A program made the translations under genes and the position numbers. The notes beneath the pieces are model-generated. The model was not told where the DNA came from. It ran no database searches and saw only the letters and a program-made list of their open reading frames with translations. This document shows positions 18,905-30,216 of a stretch of 64,000 nucleotides of DNA, one piece after another; position 1 is the stretch's first letter, and every line of letters begins with the position of its first letter. Source of the stretch: Rikenellaceae bacterium (GTDB taxonomy: Bacteria > Bacteroidota > Bacteroidia > Bacteroidales > Rikenellaceae); assembly GCA_015059845.1 (NCBI GenBank), contig SUZR01000003.1, positions 178,823 through 242,822 on the forward strand, read 5' to 3'.

Positions 18905-19537
18905 TTATGGGATATGCATAAATTTATGCGTCTGAACAGATATCGACCACTTGGGATTTGCCTTTGCATACTCCACAATCTTAGGCATAATATCCTCATA
19001 CACACTCCACTCGGGCTGCAGATACAATCGGCAATAACGGCCCACGCGGCGAGCATTCTCCTCAGCCCACGCAAAATCCTCCTCACCCTGGATAATCACC
19101 TTCAGCTCGTGCGCACGACCAAAGGCCTCATCGAGCGGCGGGAGCTGTCGCTTCGGCGAGAGGCATACCCAATCAAAATCACCGCTAAATGGGTGCGTAC
19201 CCGATGTTTCAAGGAAAATCTCCAACCCCTCGTCACGCAGACGCTGCGTAAGAATACCCAGCGGATACAACAACGGCTCACCACCCGTAATGACAATAGC
19301 CTGCGCCGCACACGCCTTAGCTCGTGCGACAACGGTATCTACATCAACGGGAGGAAATATCTTAGGATTCCACGTATATTTGGCGTCACACCAGCGGCAA
19401 CCGACATCACAGCCACCGAGGCGAATGAAATATGCAGGCTTACCGGTATGGTAGCCCTCACCCTGAATGGTATAAAAATCTTCTACCAACGGCAACTTTC
19501 TGCCGCCATCCAACATATCATTATTCGTCAATGACAT
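18905..19537 (-). CDS. queE: 7-carboxy-7-deazaguanine synthase (radical SAM)
   Basis: 210 aa; FYTIQGEGYHTGKPAYFIRLGGCDVGCRWCDAKYTW; VITGGEPLL. Confidence 0.92.
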   Translation of the reverse strand: MSLTNNDMLDGGRKLPLVEDFYTIQGEGYHTGKPAYFIRLGGCDVGCRWCDAKYTWNPKIFPPVDVDTVVARAKACAAQAIVITGGEPLLYPLGILTQRLRDEGLEIFLETSGTHPFSGDFDWVCLSPKRQLPPLDEAFGRAHELKVIIQGEEDFAWAEENARRVGRYCRLYLQPEWSVYEDIMPKIVEYAKANPKWSISVQTHKFMHIP

Positions 19538-20060
19538 ATATATCCTTTAAATTACGACCCAACTGATTGTAATCCAAACCGTAGCCTACGATAAACTCAT
19601 TACCGATAGAGAGTGCCGTATAATCAATGGGGTACTCATAGAGAAACTTCTCCGGCTTAAAAAAGAGCGTACAGATAGATATGCTCGCAGGGTTCTTGCG
19701 ACGCAAATGGTCCAACAAATAATTCATACTATGGCCCGTCTCGACAATATCCTCCACGATGATAATATCGCGGCCCTCAATATCGAAATCAACGCCAAAC
19801 TGCTGCTTCACATTACCGGTAGACTCGGTTCCCTCGTAAGATGAAATCTTAACAAATGCCAACTGGCTATCGAAAGTGGTCTTACGAACCAAGTCGCTCA
19901 AAAACAAAAAAGAGCCACTCAACACGCCCAAAAATACCGGTGTGTGACCTTCGTAGCGCTCATTGAGTTTCTCGGCAACACGCTCCACAGCCTTATCTAT
20001 CTCCTCGGCGGGAATCATAACCTTGAAAACTTTGTCTTGAAGTTTGATTTTCTTCTCCAT
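19521..20060 (-). CDS. hpt: Hypoxanthine phosphoribosyltransferase
   Basis: 179 aa; IIIVEDIVETGHSMNYLLDHL PRPP motif; overlaps queE by 17 nt. Confidence 0.92.
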   Translation of the reverse strand: MEKKIKLQDKVFKVMIPAEEIDKAVERVAEKLNERYEGHTPVFLGVLSGSFLFLSDLVRKTTFDSQLAFVKISSYEGTESTGNVKQQFGVDFDIEGRDIIIVEDIVETGHSMNYLLDHLRRKNPASISICTLFFKPEKFLYEYPIDYTALSIGNEFIVGYGLDYNQLGRNLKDIYVIDE

Positions 20061-20128
20061 TTAGTTATAATGTATATGAAGTAGTAGTATTTTAATTAAA
20101 AAATCGAACGTAATGATTATATTTCAAA

Positions 20129-20155
20129 CGAGCGGGCCGCAAAGCAACCCGCTCG
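20129..20155 (-). terminator. Hairpin downstream of tkt
   Basis: cgagcggg-ccgcaaagcaa-cccgctcg, 8-bp GC-rich stem just after the tkt stop. Confidence 0.6.
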
Positions 20156-20161
20156 ATTATG

Positions 20162-22189
20162 CTACTTCAGCATTGCCTTAACCTCTTCGTAAACCGTCTG
20201 GCCATTATAACCAAACTTCTCGTCAAGCACCTTAAACGGAGCCGAGTAACCAAAGTGGTCGCAACCGTGAATCTTACCATTCTCGCCAACCAAGCCTCGC
20301 AGGTTGATTGAAAGACCCGATGTCATACCATAACGTAACACATCCTTAGGTAAGATACTATCCTGATAAGACTTAGGCTGATCGCGGAACAGGCCCTCAC
20401 TCGGCACGCTCACAACGCGCACGGGAATACCCTCCTTCTGCAACATCTCGGCACCCTCAACAAGAGTAGATACCTCCGAACCAGAAGCAACCATTACAAC
20501 CTGAGCCTTAGCCGAATCCAATACTATATAAGCACCCTTCACAGCCTGCTTAGCCTCCTCGCGGCGGCTGCAACTTAGTGCGGGCAAAGACTTAACATTC
20601 TGACGAGAGAAAATCAACGCCACGGGGCGCTTCTCGGCCATAGCCATCTGCCAAGCTACAGCAGCCTCCTCAGCATCAGCGGGACGCAATACGAGCATCG
20701 AGCGCTCGCCCTGATGGTTATGCACCTGCTCCATCAAACGAATCTGCATCTCCTGCTCAATAGGCTGGTGTGTAGGACCATCCTCACCCACGCGGAATGA
20801 GTCGTGTGACCATACATAGATAACCTTCAAGCGCATCAAAGCCGACATACGGATTGCGGGCTTCATATAATCCGAGAAGACGAAGAATGTGCCGCACGCA
20901 GGAATAACACCGCCGTGCAATGCCATACCGTTCATCACGCAGGCCATCGTAAACTCAGCAACACCCGCCTGGAAGAATTGACCTGTAAAGTCACCCTTCT
21001 CGAAGGCCTTGGTCTTCTTCAGGAAGCCGTCGGTCTTATCCGAGTTGCTCAAGTCAGCCGACGAAACAATCATATTCTCAACCTGCTCGGCATATACGCC
21101 CAACATCGTAGCCGATGCAACACGTGTAGCCGTATCGGGCTTAATCTCAACCTTGTTATAATCAATCTCGGGAATCTCACCAGAGAGGAAGCGGTTCAAC
21201 TTACGCGACAACTCCTTATTCTGCTGACGCCACTCAGCCTCAACCTCCTTCTGCTTTGCCATCCACATCTTCAACTCGCAACGGCGTGCCTCGTAAATCT
21301 CACGAGTCTCGTTGAAGAGCTTGAAGGGCTCCTCCTCGTCACCGCCCAAGTTACGCACCGTAGCGGCGAGGTCTGCACCTGCACCCGACAACGGCTGGCC
21401 GTGAGTCGAAACCTTACCCTCGAAGCTTGTGCCATCGGCACCCATTGCGCCCTTAGCCATAATAGAGTGGCCGATGATAAGAGTCGGATTCTCGGTCTGT
21501 GCATTAGCCTCGTTAAGTGCCGCACGCATCTGATCCACATCGTGACCATCAACGTCGATTACGTGCCAACCCCAAGCGCGATACTTCGCTGCAACATCCT
21601 CCGAATCAATCTCGTCAACCTTTGTTGAGAGCTGAACGTTGTTTGCATCGTAGTACATAATAAGGTTTGCCAAGCCCAAATGACCTGCAATGCGACCTAC
21701 GCCCTGCGAAATCTCCTCCTGAATAGCACCGTCAGAGACAAAAGTATAGGTCTTATGAGCCATCCACTCACCAAAGCGAGCCACCATAAAACGCTCGGCA
21801 ATAGCCGCACCCAAAGCCATAGCGTGGCCCTGACCCAAGGGTCCCGACGTGTTCTCCACACCGTGCATTACATCCACCTCGGGGTGACCAGGTGTGATGC
21901 TACCCCACTGACGGAAGTTCTTCAAATCCTCCATCGTATAATAGCCCGAGAGCATAAGCACCGAGTAAAGCATCGGTGACATATGACCCGGATCGAGGAA
22001 GAAACGGTCACGGAAAGGATATGCCGGATTCTCGGGGTCGAAATGAATGAACTCCGAGTACAGCAAGTTAATGAAATCGGCTCCACCCATAGCTCCACCA
22101 GGGTGACCAGACTTAGCTTTTTCTACCATAGCGGCAGCCAGAATACGAATGTTATCGGCAGCCTTGTTGAGTTTAGAGTTAGCGAACAT
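20162..22189 (-). CDS. tkt: Transketolase
   Basis: 675 aa; KSGHPGGAMGGADF, SVWSHDSFRVGEDGPTHQPIEQ region, C-terminal HCDHFGYSAPFKVLDEKFGYN. Confidence 0.96.
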   Translation of the reverse strand: MFANSKLNKAADNIRILAAAMVEKAKSGHPGGAMGGADFINLLYSEFIHFDPENPAYPFRDRFFLDPGHMSPMLYSVLMLSGYYTMEDLKNFRQWGSITPGHPEVDVMHGVENTSGPLGQGHAMALGAAIAERFMVARFGEWMAHKTYTFVSDGAIQEEISQGVGRIAGHLGLANLIMYYDANNVQLSTKVDEIDSEDVAAKYRAWGWHVIDVDGHDVDQMRAALNEANAQTENPTLIIGHSIMAKGAMGADGTSFEGKVSTHGQPLSGAGADLAATVRNLGGDEEEPFKLFNETREIYEARRCELKMWMAKQKEVEAEWRQQNKELSRKLNRFLSGEIPEIDYNKVEIKPDTATRVASATMLGVYAEQVENMIVSSADLSNSDKTDGFLKKTKAFEKGDFTGQFFQAGVAEFTMACVMNGMALHGGVIPACGTFFVFSDYMKPAIRMSALMRLKVIYVWSHDSFRVGEDGPTHQPIEQEMQIRLMEQVHNHQGERSMLVLRPADAEEAAVAWQMAMAEKRPVALIFSRQNVKSLPALSCSRREEAKQAVKGAYIVLDSAKAQVVMVASGSEVSTLVEGAEMLQKEGIPVRVVSVPSEGLFRDQPKSYQDSILPKDVLRYGMTSGLSINLRGLVGENGKIHGCDHFGYSAPFKVLDEKFGYNGQTVYEEVKAMLK

Positions 22190-22236
22190 ATCTTTTTAGT
22201 ATTCTATTCCTAATTCACAAAGATAATATAATTATC

Positions 22237-23514
22237 TTAACTTACTTGTTTTAACTCCAAAAAATTTGACCCTTCGATCTTCTTTTTTGCATAATCGAGT
22301 GTCACCGTAAAGTGAGTTTGGCCCGAGGTGGGGATATCATACATCGCATCAATGATGATAGCCTCGCATATTGAACGCAGACCTCGAGCACCGAGTTTAT
22401 ACTCGTCGGCCTTTGCCACGATATAGTCCAAAACCTCACTATCGAACTGCAACTCAACGCCATCCATAGCAAACAGACGCTCATACTGCTTGACGATGGC
22501 ATTCTTCGGCTCGGTGAGAATCGAACGCAGAGCCTCACGCGAGAGAGGCTGCATATAGGTCAAAACAGGCAGACGACCAACCAACTCAGGAATAAGTCCG
22601 AAAGATTTCAAATCCTGCGGCATAATATACTTCATCAAATTATCTCTATCAATCTGCGAAGCACTCTGCACGCCATAACCTATGGCGCGAGTATTCAGAC
22701 GTTGGGCAATCTTCTTCTCAATGCCGTCGAACGCACCGCCACAAATAAACAAAATATCCTTCGTATTGACCTGGATAAACTTCTGGTCGGGGTGCTTACG
22801 ACCACCCTGCGGGGGAACATTCACCGTAGTACCCTCCAGAATCTTCAGCAGAGCCTGCTGTACACCCTCGCCCGACACATCACGCGTAATGCTGGGGTTA
22901 TCGCTCTTACGGGCAATCTTATCCACCTCGTCGATGAATACGATTCCGCGCTCGGCTGCCTCCACATCGTAGTCGGCAACCTGCAACAGACGCGAGAGAA
23001 TACTCTCCACATCCTCTCCCACATAACCAGCCTCGGTCAAGACCGTAGCGTCAACAATGGTGAAAGGGACATTCAGCACACGTGCAATGGTACGCGCCAT
23101 CAACGTCTTACCCGTACCTGTAGGACCTACCAGAACGATATTCGACTTATCAATCTCCACATCGTCGGTCGAAACACCCTTCGCCTTGCTCATAATACGC
23201 TTATAGTGGTTATACACCGCCACCGACATATAACGCTTGGCATCATCCTGACCAATAACATACTGGTCCAGCACGGCCTTAATCTCGGCGGGGCGCATCA
23301 GCTCCTCCATCTTGAATTTGGCCTTGCCCTTCTTGCCACGCGACTCGGTGAGCTCGCTCTCCACGAGCATCTGATAACCGCGCTCAACGCAGTTATTGCA
23401 GATATTCACTCCGCCCGTACCCTGAAACATCAGAGCCACATCACTGCGCTTCGCACCGCAGAACGAGCAGCAATCCTCTGCGCTGTGACCTGCTCCCTTA
23501 TATTTTTGTGCCAT
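22237..23514 (-). CDS. clpX: ATP-dependent Clp protease ATP-binding subunit ClpX
   Basis: 425 aa; zinc finger CSFCGAKR...[30 protein letters not shown]. Confidence 0.97.
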   Translation of the reverse strand: MAQKYKGAGHSAEDCCSFCGAKRSDVALMFQGTGGVNICNNCVERGYQMLVESELTESRGKKGKAKFKMEELMRPAEIKAVLDQYVIGQDDAKRYMSVAVYNHYKRIMSKAKGVSTDDVEIDKSNIVLVGPTGTGKTLMARTIARVLNVPFTIVDATVLTEAGYVGEDVESILSRLLQVADYDVEAAERGIVFIDEVDKIARKSDNPSITRDVSGEGVQQALLKILEGTTVNVPPQGGRKHPDQKFIQVNTKDILFICGGAFDGIEKKIAQRLNTRAIGYGVQSASQIDRDNLMKYIMPQDLKSFGLIPELVGRLPVLTYMQPLSREALRSILTEPKNAIVKQYERLFAMDGVELQFDSEVLDYIVAKADEYKLGARGLRSICEAIIIDAMYDIPTSGQTHFTVTLDYAKKKIEGSNFLELKQVS

Positions 23515-23525
23515 ATTAGTCTAAA

Positions 23526-24194
23526 TTATTTTGAACGCTTACCCAACACCTGGTCGATAAGACCATAATCACGCGCCTCATACGAGGTCATCCAATAGTC
23601 GCGGTCAGCATCCTGCTCAATCTTATCAATATCCACGCCAGAGTGAGTAGATAGAATCTCATACAACTCGTGCTTTGTCTTGATAATCTCACGAGCCGTA
23701 ATCTCGATATCCGAAGCCTGACCCTGCGCACCACCCAGCGGCTGATGAATCATCACGCGTGAGTGAGGCAACGCCGAGCGCTTGCCCGCAGCGCCCGCTG
23801 TCAACAGAACCGCACCCATTGAGGCTGCAAGGCCCGTGCAAATTGTTGCTACGTCGCTTGAGATAAGCTGCATAGTATCGTATATACCCAAACCGGCCGA
23901 CACCGAGCCACCGGGAGAGTTGATATAAATCTGGATATCCTTCGAGGGGTCCACCGACTCAAGGAACAAGAGCTGCGCCTGAATGATATTTGCCGCATCG
24001 TCGTAGATGGGCGCACCCAAAAAGATGATACGGTCCATCATCAAGCGCGAAAAGACATCCATCGTAGCCACATTCAACTGGCGCTCCTCGATAATGGTAG
24101 GTGATACATAACCCGACTGTATCGAATTAAAATTATGCAGCTTTAGACTGCTTATGCCGCAATATCCGCGAGCATATTTTTCAAATTCGCTCAT
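23526..24194 (-). CDS. clpP: ATP-dependent Clp protease proteolytic subunit
   Basis: [45 protein letters not shown]; start set at [11 protein letters not shown] (24194). Confidence 0.96.
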   Translation of the reverse strand: MSEFEKYARGYCGISSLKLHNFNSIQSGYVSPTIIEERQLNVATMDVFSRLMMDRIIFLGAPIYDDAANIIQAQLLFLESVDPSKDIQIYINSPGGSVSAGLGIYDTMQLISSDVATICTGLAASMGAVLLTAGAAGKRSALPHSRVMIHQPLGGAQGQASDIEITAREIIKTKHELYEILSTHSGVDIDKIEQDADRDYWMTSYEARDYGLIDQVLGKRSK

Positions 24195-24269
24195 ACACGA
24201 TAGCTGATTAATTATTACACACCAATTAGCGCCACGCACAAACACTTGCGGCTACGCTATAAATCAAAA

Positions 24270-24306
24270 TTTGGACTCTGCAAACTTTAAGCCCCCAGAG
24301 TCCAAA
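24270..24306 (-). terminator. Terminator-like hairpin downstream of tig
   Basis: tttggactct-N17-agagtccaaa, perfect 10-bp stem. Confidence 0.6.
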
Positions 24307-24376
24307 TTAAGAAATATTTTACATCTGCCCGACTAAAACACCTTTATTATATATAGAGTCGGACCAAACAGTCATA

Positions 24377-25702
24377 TTAGATCTCCTGCGCCAACTTAGC
24401 GAACTCCTCAGAAGTTACAGACTTGTTGCTAACCTTGATCTTAGACTTAACATACTCTACAACCTTCAACTCGTAAAGCTTCTCGTAAATCTTCTGAGCC
24501 TGCTCCTTGTTCTCGAGAATCTGCTTAGAGAAGTTAGCAATCATATCCTCGGGTGCAGAGGGCATACCGTACTGAGCGAACTGAGCCTTTGCGAACTCCT
24601 TAGCCTCGGCATCAACCTCCTCCTGTGATACTGTAAGCTCGTAGGTCTGGATGAAGTGCTTCTGGATGTAGTTCCAAGTGAACATCTTCAAGAAACCGTC
24701 GAAATCCTTCTCGATATCCTCCTTAGAGAACTTACCCTCGTTGATAACATACAACCAACGCTTCAAGAACTCCTCAGGCATCTGCAAACCAATCTTCTCC
24801 ATCAAGAAGTTGCGAACGCGGATGGTGAACAAGTAGTCAGCCTCGCGAGCCATCTCGGTCTCAATCTCAGCGTCGAGGTACTTATCCAACTCCTCCTCGT
24901 TTGTAACCTTACCGTCAGCGAAAGCCATCTTGAAGAACTCCTCGTTAAGCTCGGGGTTAGCGAACTGACGAACCTGAGTAATCTCCAAAGAGAACTGGGG
25001 ATTGATACCCTCCAACTCGTCCTCCTTAACCTGAAGGATAGCAGCACGCTGTGATGCAGACTTGTAAAGCTCGTTTACATTTACATCCATTTTGTCACCA
25101 ACCTTCTTACCGATGAAGGCTGCACGCTCCTCGTCAGACATAGAGATAAGACCAACGTAAGCGTCCTCGATGCGCATATCGCCGTTATCGAGTGTTACGG
25201 TCAAAGCCTCATCCTTCTTAACCTCGTCAACCTCTACCAAACGGCCGAAGCGACGCAAGTAGTTATCCTTGTATGCCTCGTGAATCTGGGCATCAATCTT
25301 AATCTTGTTGTAAGTGAGCTTGTCATCCTTTGAGAGCTCAACCTCAATCTTGGGAGCCTCACCAATCTCGAACATAAACTCGTGCTCGGTGTTATTCTCG
25401 AAGTCGAAGTCGCCCTGCTCGTCTGAGGGGATTACATCACCTACGTAGTCGATATTCTCCTTCTGCAAGTACTCAAATACAGAGTTAGAAGCCAACTTAT
25501 AAGCCTGCTCGGCAACAACTCCCTTACCGTACATCTTGCGAACCACACCCATAGGAACCATACCGGGACGGAAACCGGGGATATTTGCCTTGCGCTTATA
25601 CTCACGCAATGCCTTGTCTACTGCCTCGCCATAATCTGCTTCGCCTACGACAACCTTCAAAACCGAGGTGCCTACTTCACGCTGTTCTCTTGTAATTTTC
25701 AT
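24377..25702 (-). CDS. tig: Trigger factor
   Basis: Start at MKITREQREVGTSVLKVVV (25702); N-terminal ribosome-binding region YKRKANIPGFRPGMVPMGVVRKMYGKG. Confidence 0.93.
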   Translation of the reverse strand: MKITREQREVGTSVLKVVVGEADYGEAVDKALREYKRKANIPGFRPGMVPMGVVRKMYGKGVVAEQAYKLASNSVFEYLQKENIDYVGDVIPSDEQGDFDFENNTEHEFMFEIGEAPKIEVELSKDDKLTYNKIKIDAQIHEAYKDNYLRRFGRLVEVDEVKKDEALTVTLDNGDMRIEDAYVGLISMSDEERAAFIGKKVGDKMDVNVNELYKSASQRAAILQVKEDELEGINPQFSLEITQVRQFANPELNEEFFKMAFADGKVTNEEELDKYLDAEIETEMAREADYLFTIRVRNFLMEKIGLQMPEEFLKRWLYVINEGKFSKEDIEKDFDGFLKMFTWNYIQKHFIQTYELTVSQEEVDAEAKEFAKAQFAQYGMPSAPEDMIANFSKQILENKEQAQKIYEKLYELKVVEYVKSKIKVSNKSVTSEEFAKLAQEI

Positions 25703-25806
25703 AGTTTCTTCGTTATATTTTATTCGATTTTCTTTCTCTAAGATTCGTTTTCGGAGTGCAAAGGTAATAAATTTTAATTTATTAATATGCTTTCCGCACA
25801 AATTTA

Positions 25807-26916
25807 TTATTTATCGGCTGTGCGATACTCTCTCGGGCGGTATAATTGGTCCCTCAAACGGGGCTCAAAACCCGCCTCACGGATAGCTTGCTGGATACCC
25901 TCGGCGTCGAACTTGTTGTGCGCACCGGCACTCGACACCACATTCTCCTCAATCATTATCGAGCCCATATCGTTTGCGCCGCTATGCAGTGCCAACTGAG
26001 CCGTAACTTTTCCGACGGTCAGCCACGAGGCCTGAACGTTTCGTATATTATTAAGAATCAAGCGACTCACAGCAATCACACGCACATACTCCAGCGGCGA
26101 GAAGTGCGAACGCACACCCTCCTGCTCCAAACGCGTTCCTGCTGAACGGAAAATCCACGGAATAAATGCAATGAATCCCCAATTACCTTCAGGACAACGA
26201 GCCTGTAAATCGCGTATCTTCAGCAGATGGTCGATGCGCTGATGCGGGGTCTCCACGTGGCCGTACATCATCGTGGCCGAGGTAGGAAGATTCATCTGGT
26301 GCGCCTGGTGCATAACATCCAACCACTCCTGCACACTCGGCTTTGCGGGTGAGATAGCCCGACGCACATCATCACACAGAATCTCGGCACCAGCCCCCGG
26401 CAGCGAATCCAAACCCGCCGCCACCAAGCGCTCCAACGCCTGACGCGAGGTTATGCCACTCACCTTTGCAATGTGTGCCACCTCGGGCGCACCCAAAGCG
26501 TGCAGACGCACCTGCGGATAGAGGCTTTTCAGCATAGAGAACAACTCCTCGTAAAACTCTACGCCCAACTTGGGATGCAGACCACCCTGCAACAACAACT
26601 GGTCACCACCCAGGGCGAGCATACGCTCGATTTTCTCCTTATACTCATCAATGGTCGTGATAAACTCGCGCTCTGTCTGGTGCGGCTTGCAATGGAAATT
26701 ACAGAACTTACAACCTGAGATGCAGGCATTTGTAATATTCACATTGCGGTCTATCTGCCACGTCACAACCTTTGGGTCAGGTACAACGGCTCGCCTTACC
26801 TCATCGGCCACATAGGCCAGACGCTCCAGCGGAGCCCCGTCCCACAACCAATAGGCCTCCTCGCGTGTCAGCGCCACACGGTCACGTGCCTTTGCAAAAA
26901 TCTCCTCGGCTCTCAT
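25807..26916 (-). CDS. mqnC: Cyclic dehypoxanthinyl futalosine synthase (radical SAM, menaquinone futalosine pathway)
   Basis: 369 aa; NVNITNACISGCKFCNFHC (CX3CX2C), LLQGGLHPKLGVEFYEEL, SLPGAGAEIL. Confidence 0.9.
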   Translation of the reverse strand: MRAEEIFAKARDRVALTREEAYWLWDGAPLERLAYVADEVRRAVVPDPKVVTWQIDRNVNITNACISGCKFCNFHCKPHQTEREFITTIDEYKEKIERMLALGGDQLLLQGGLHPKLGVEFYEELFSMLKSLYPQVRLHALGAPEVAHIAKVSGITSRQALERLVAAGLDSLPGAGAEILCDDVRRAISPAKPSVQEWLDVMHQAHQMNLPTSATMMYGHVETPHQRIDHLLKIRDLQARCPEGNWGFIAFIPWIFRSAGTRLEQEGVRSHFSPLEYVRVIAVSRLILNNIRNVQASWLTVGKVTAQLALHSGANDMGSIMIEENVVSSAGAHNKFDAEGIQQAIREAGFEPRLRDQLYRPREYRTADK

Positions 26917-29102
26917 TATTTATTACCCACGATAAGTTCAAAATCGATGGTGCGGCGGCGCATATCAACACCCTTCACACGAATCCACACCTCATCACCA
27001 AAGGCTATGCGGCGGCCCGTAGCACGACCAACAACCTCAAAGCGAGCCTCATCGTATGTATAGTAGTCGCCCTCAATATCGCGCAGGAAGGCCATACCCT
27101 CGATATGGGTGTCGTTCAGCTCGACGTAGATACCCCACTCGCTCATACCCGACACGTGGCCCTTGAACATCTCGCCAATCTTATCCTGCATAAACTCGAC
27201 CATCTTATACTTGATAGATGCACGCTCAGCCTCCGAGGCGATAATCTCGCGCTCGGTAGCATATACACACTGCGCCTCCAGCTTGGTCTTATCGGCCGAC
27301 TTACCCTCAGCCAGATAACGCGCCAGCAGACGGTGTACCATCATATCAGGATAGCGGCGGATGGGCGATGTAAAGTGAGTATAATACTTGAATGCCAAAC
27401 CATAATGACCAATATTATCGGTGGTATATAACGCCTTTGACATACTTCTTACGGCCAAAGACGAGATTGCATTCTCCTCGGCACGGCCCTTAATCTCGCC
27501 GACCAACTTATTGATAGCCTTAGCTACGGCACGACCCTTGGATGCACGGAACTGATAACCGAAACGCATCACAAAATCGCGGAAACGAGTGAGTTTCTCC
27601 TCATTAGGTTCATCGTGCACACGGTAAATCATCGTGCGTGCCACCTTCTTGCCATTCACCATACGGTATGTACAGTACTCGGCAACTCGCTGGTTTGCCA
27701 GCAACATAAACTCCTCGATAAGCTGATTTGACTCCTTCGCCTCCTTGGTATAGACACCCAGCGGCTTGCCCTTCTCATCGAGGATAAACTTAAACTCGGC
27801 ACGCTCAAAGCTGATAGCTCCATTCTTAAAACGGCGCTGACGCATAATCTGCGCCAGGCGATTCATCACGCCAATCTCCTCGGCATAATCGCCCACGCCC
27901 GTCTCGATGCGAGCCTGCGCCTCGGCATAGGTAAAACGACGGTCTGAGTAAATCACCGTACGACCAAACCACTCATCCAGCACCTCGGCATTCTCGTTGA
28001 GCTTGAAGACAGCCGAGAAGCACAATTTTTCCTCATTAGGTCTAAGTGAACAAAGTTCGTTACACAATCTCTCAGGCAACATCGGCACCGTGCGGTCAAC
28101 AAGATATACCGATGTACCTCTATCGCGAGCCTCACAATCCAGTACATCATCAGGACGGATATAGTGCGTCACATCGGCGATATGCACACCCACCTCCCAG
28201 ATGCCATCCTCCACCTTGCGGATAGAGAGTGCATCATCGAAATCCTTCGCATCGGCAGGGTCAATGGTAAATGTAGTAATATCGCGAAAATCGCGGCGCT
28301 CGGCATAGTCACGCTCGGTAATCTGACCTGAGATAGCCTGCGCAGCTCCCTCAACCTCCTCGTCAAAGCGGTACGGCAGGTCATATTCGGCCAAGATGGC
28401 GTGCATCTCGGTGTCGTTATCACCCACAGGACCCAACACATCGGTAATCACGCCTCGCGGAGAACGCAATCCCTCGTGCCACTCCGAGATTCGGAATACA
28501 ACCTTATCGCCATCCTTCACCTGCGGATACTCCTTGCGAGGGAAGAATACATCCATCGGCAGGCGTCGCGCATCGGGACGCACAAAGATTGCAGCACGGC
28601 TGACCTCCGCCACGCCGACATACTGTTTATTACTACGCTCCAGCACCTTGGTAATAGCACCTTCGGGATTATCACCCGCACGCAGAGCCTGACGTTGCAG
28701 AACAACCTCCACGCGGTCGCCCTCGAGAGCATAGTTCACATTACGCTGATTGACATATATATCGCTCTCCAGCTCCTCCACCTTGACATAGACAGCACCC
28801 GATGCAACCATATCAACCGTACCCTCGTAATGGGGCAGTTGCGAGGTCGAGAGCTGGAATTTATCGCGTGCAATGCGGTCAACCACGCCCTGCTCAACCA
28901 GAGCATCAACTAAATCGCGCACCAAATAACGCGCCTCCTTTGAGTTGCCTCCCGACGCCGAAACCAGCTGCTTGAGCGAGAACTCGCGGTCGGGGAACTC
29001 GCGGAACATATTTATTATAAATGCTGCACGCATCTGTTTTGAATCCATATGTGGCGCAGCGCCCTTCTCGCGGCGCTGGCCTTTTCTCTTTGACTCTCTC
29101 AT
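26916..29102 (-). CDS. rnr: Ribonuclease R
   Basis: 728 aa; RNB domain TFTIDPADAKDFDDALS, C-terminal S1 domain; overlaps mqnC start by 1 nt. Confidence 0.95.
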   Translation of the reverse strand: MRESKRKGQRREKGAAPHMDSKQMRAAFIINMFREFPDREFSLKQLVSASGGNSKEARYLVRDLVDALVEQGVVDRIARDKFQLSTSQLPHYEGTVDMVASGAVYVKVEELESDIYVNQRNVNYALEGDRVEVVLQRQALRAGDNPEGAITKVLERSNKQYVGVAEVSRAAIFVRPDARRLPMDVFFPRKEYPQVKDGDKVVFRISEWHEGLRSPRGVITDVLGPVGDNDTEMHAILAEYDLPYRFDEEVEGAAQAISGQITERDYAERRDFRDITTFTIDPADAKDFDDALSIRKVEDGIWEVGVHIADVTHYIRPDDVLDCEARDRGTSVYLVDRTVPMLPERLCNELCSLRPNEEKLCFSAVFKLNENAEVLDEWFGRTVIYSDRRFTYAEAQARIETGVGDYAEEIGVMNRLAQIMRQRRFKNGAISFERAEFKFILDEKGKPLGVYTKEAKESNQLIEEFMLLANQRVAEYCTYRMVNGKKVARTMIYRVHDEPNEEKLTRFRDFVMRFGYQFRASKGRAVAKAINKLVGEIKGRAEENAISSLAVRSMSKALYTTDNIGHYGLAFKYYTHFTSPIRRYPDMMVHRLLARYLAEGKSADKTKLEAQCVYATEREIIASEAERASIKYKMVEFMQDKIGEMFKGHVSGMSEWGIYVELNDTHIEGMAFLRDIEGDYYTYDEARFEVVGRATGRRIAFGDEVWIRVKGVDMRRRTIDFELIVGNK

Positions 29103-30205
29103 TTATTCAAAATATTTAGTGCAAGTTGATACATAAACTCCTCACCTACGGCAAGTGCCCGTTCGTCGGGCAGGAACGATGCGGTATGCCGACGACCCGA
29201 ATCACGACCTACGCCCAAGCAGTAGAAGAGCGAGGGGTAAAGCTGCGAATAGTAACCGAAATCCTCGGCCGTAACACGCTGCTCCAAATCCTTCACAACG
29301 AAACCGTGGCTATCAGCCAAGAGCATAGCCTCGTATGTTAGCTGCGCATCATTCTCAACACAGGGGTGACCCGAGCGGATATCCACCTCTATCTCAACAT
29401 CATATTTATACTCAATCTCCTCGGCCGTATGCGCAATCATATCCTTCACGCGCGCACGCAACCGCTCATCAAATGACTGCATCGAGCCAACGCAATAACA
29501 CTCATCAGGAACAATATCTGCCGCGCCATCGGCCACAACCTTTCCGACCGAGAGCGTACACACATCGCTATTGAATGTATTTAGGCGCAAAATCAAATCC
29601 GACATTGCCACCACCGAATCCTTTATACGGCTACGCACAGCGGCCCTGCCACCCACACCCTTAACCGTGAAGTGAAGTTCATCCTCCGAAGCTAAGAACT
29701 TACCCGGGCAGAAGCCAATCTCTCCCACCTCCAGGTCGGCATCAACGTGCTCGCAGATAACTGCTGCAACATTATAATCTTTGAAAGGATTCTCCTCCAA
29801 AATAGCCTTTGCTCCACCAGGATTACCCTCGCCACCAGGCTGAAACAGAGCCAGCAGTGTACCCTCAAAATCGCGCTCCGCCTGCAGGCGTTTCAGCACG
29901 CCATACAATATGGCGGCGTGGCAGTCGTGACCACAGCCGTGCATAACGCCCTCGCTCTGCGATGCCCACTCCACGCCCGTAAGCTCCTTGATGGGCATAG
30001 CGTCAATATCAGCACGCAACACCACGCAGCGGTTCAAATTTCCGCGCTTACCCTCAATGCGGGCCAATATACCCGTATTGGCTATGGGGCAATGCTCGAT
30101 ACCAAGTTCCGAGAGTTGCTCCGAGATAAAAGCCGCCGTACTATGCTCCTCGAACGATAGCTCAGGGTGGCTATGCAGATGTTTGCGAAAATCCTCAGTA
30201 TTCAT
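29099..30205 (-). CDS. M20 family amidohydrolase/metallopeptidase
   Basis: 368 aa; HPELSFEEHSTAAFI, GCGHDCHAAILYGVLK, VTAEDFGYYSQLYPSLFYCLG. Confidence 0.9.
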   Translation of the reverse strand: MNTEDFRKHLHSHPELSFEEHSTAAFISEQLSELGIEHCPIANTGILARIEGKRGNLNRCVVLRADIDAMPIKELTGVEWASQSEGVMHGCGHDCHAAILYGVLKRLQAERDFEGTLLALFQPGGEGNPGGAKAILEENPFKDYNVAAVICEHVDADLEVGEIGFCPGKFLASEDELHFTVKGVGGRAAVRSRIKDSVVAMSDLILRLNTFNSDVCTLSVGKVVADGAADIVPDECYCVGSMQSFDERLRARVKDMIAHTAEEIEYKYDVEIEVDIRSGHPCVENDAQLTYEAMLLADSHGFVVKDLEQRVTAEDFGYYSQLYPSLFYCLGVGRDSGRRHTASFLPDERALAVGEEFMYQLALNILNK

Positions 30206-30216
30206 AATCTTACGTT

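Noticed and set aside
22702-23568. 288-aa plus-strand ORF antisense to clpX
   Set aside because: Composition artefact opposite a strongly conserved gene; no family signature. The same applies to 35779-36900, 13643-14467, 12056-12772, 20915-21628, 10299-10691 and other antisense ORFs.
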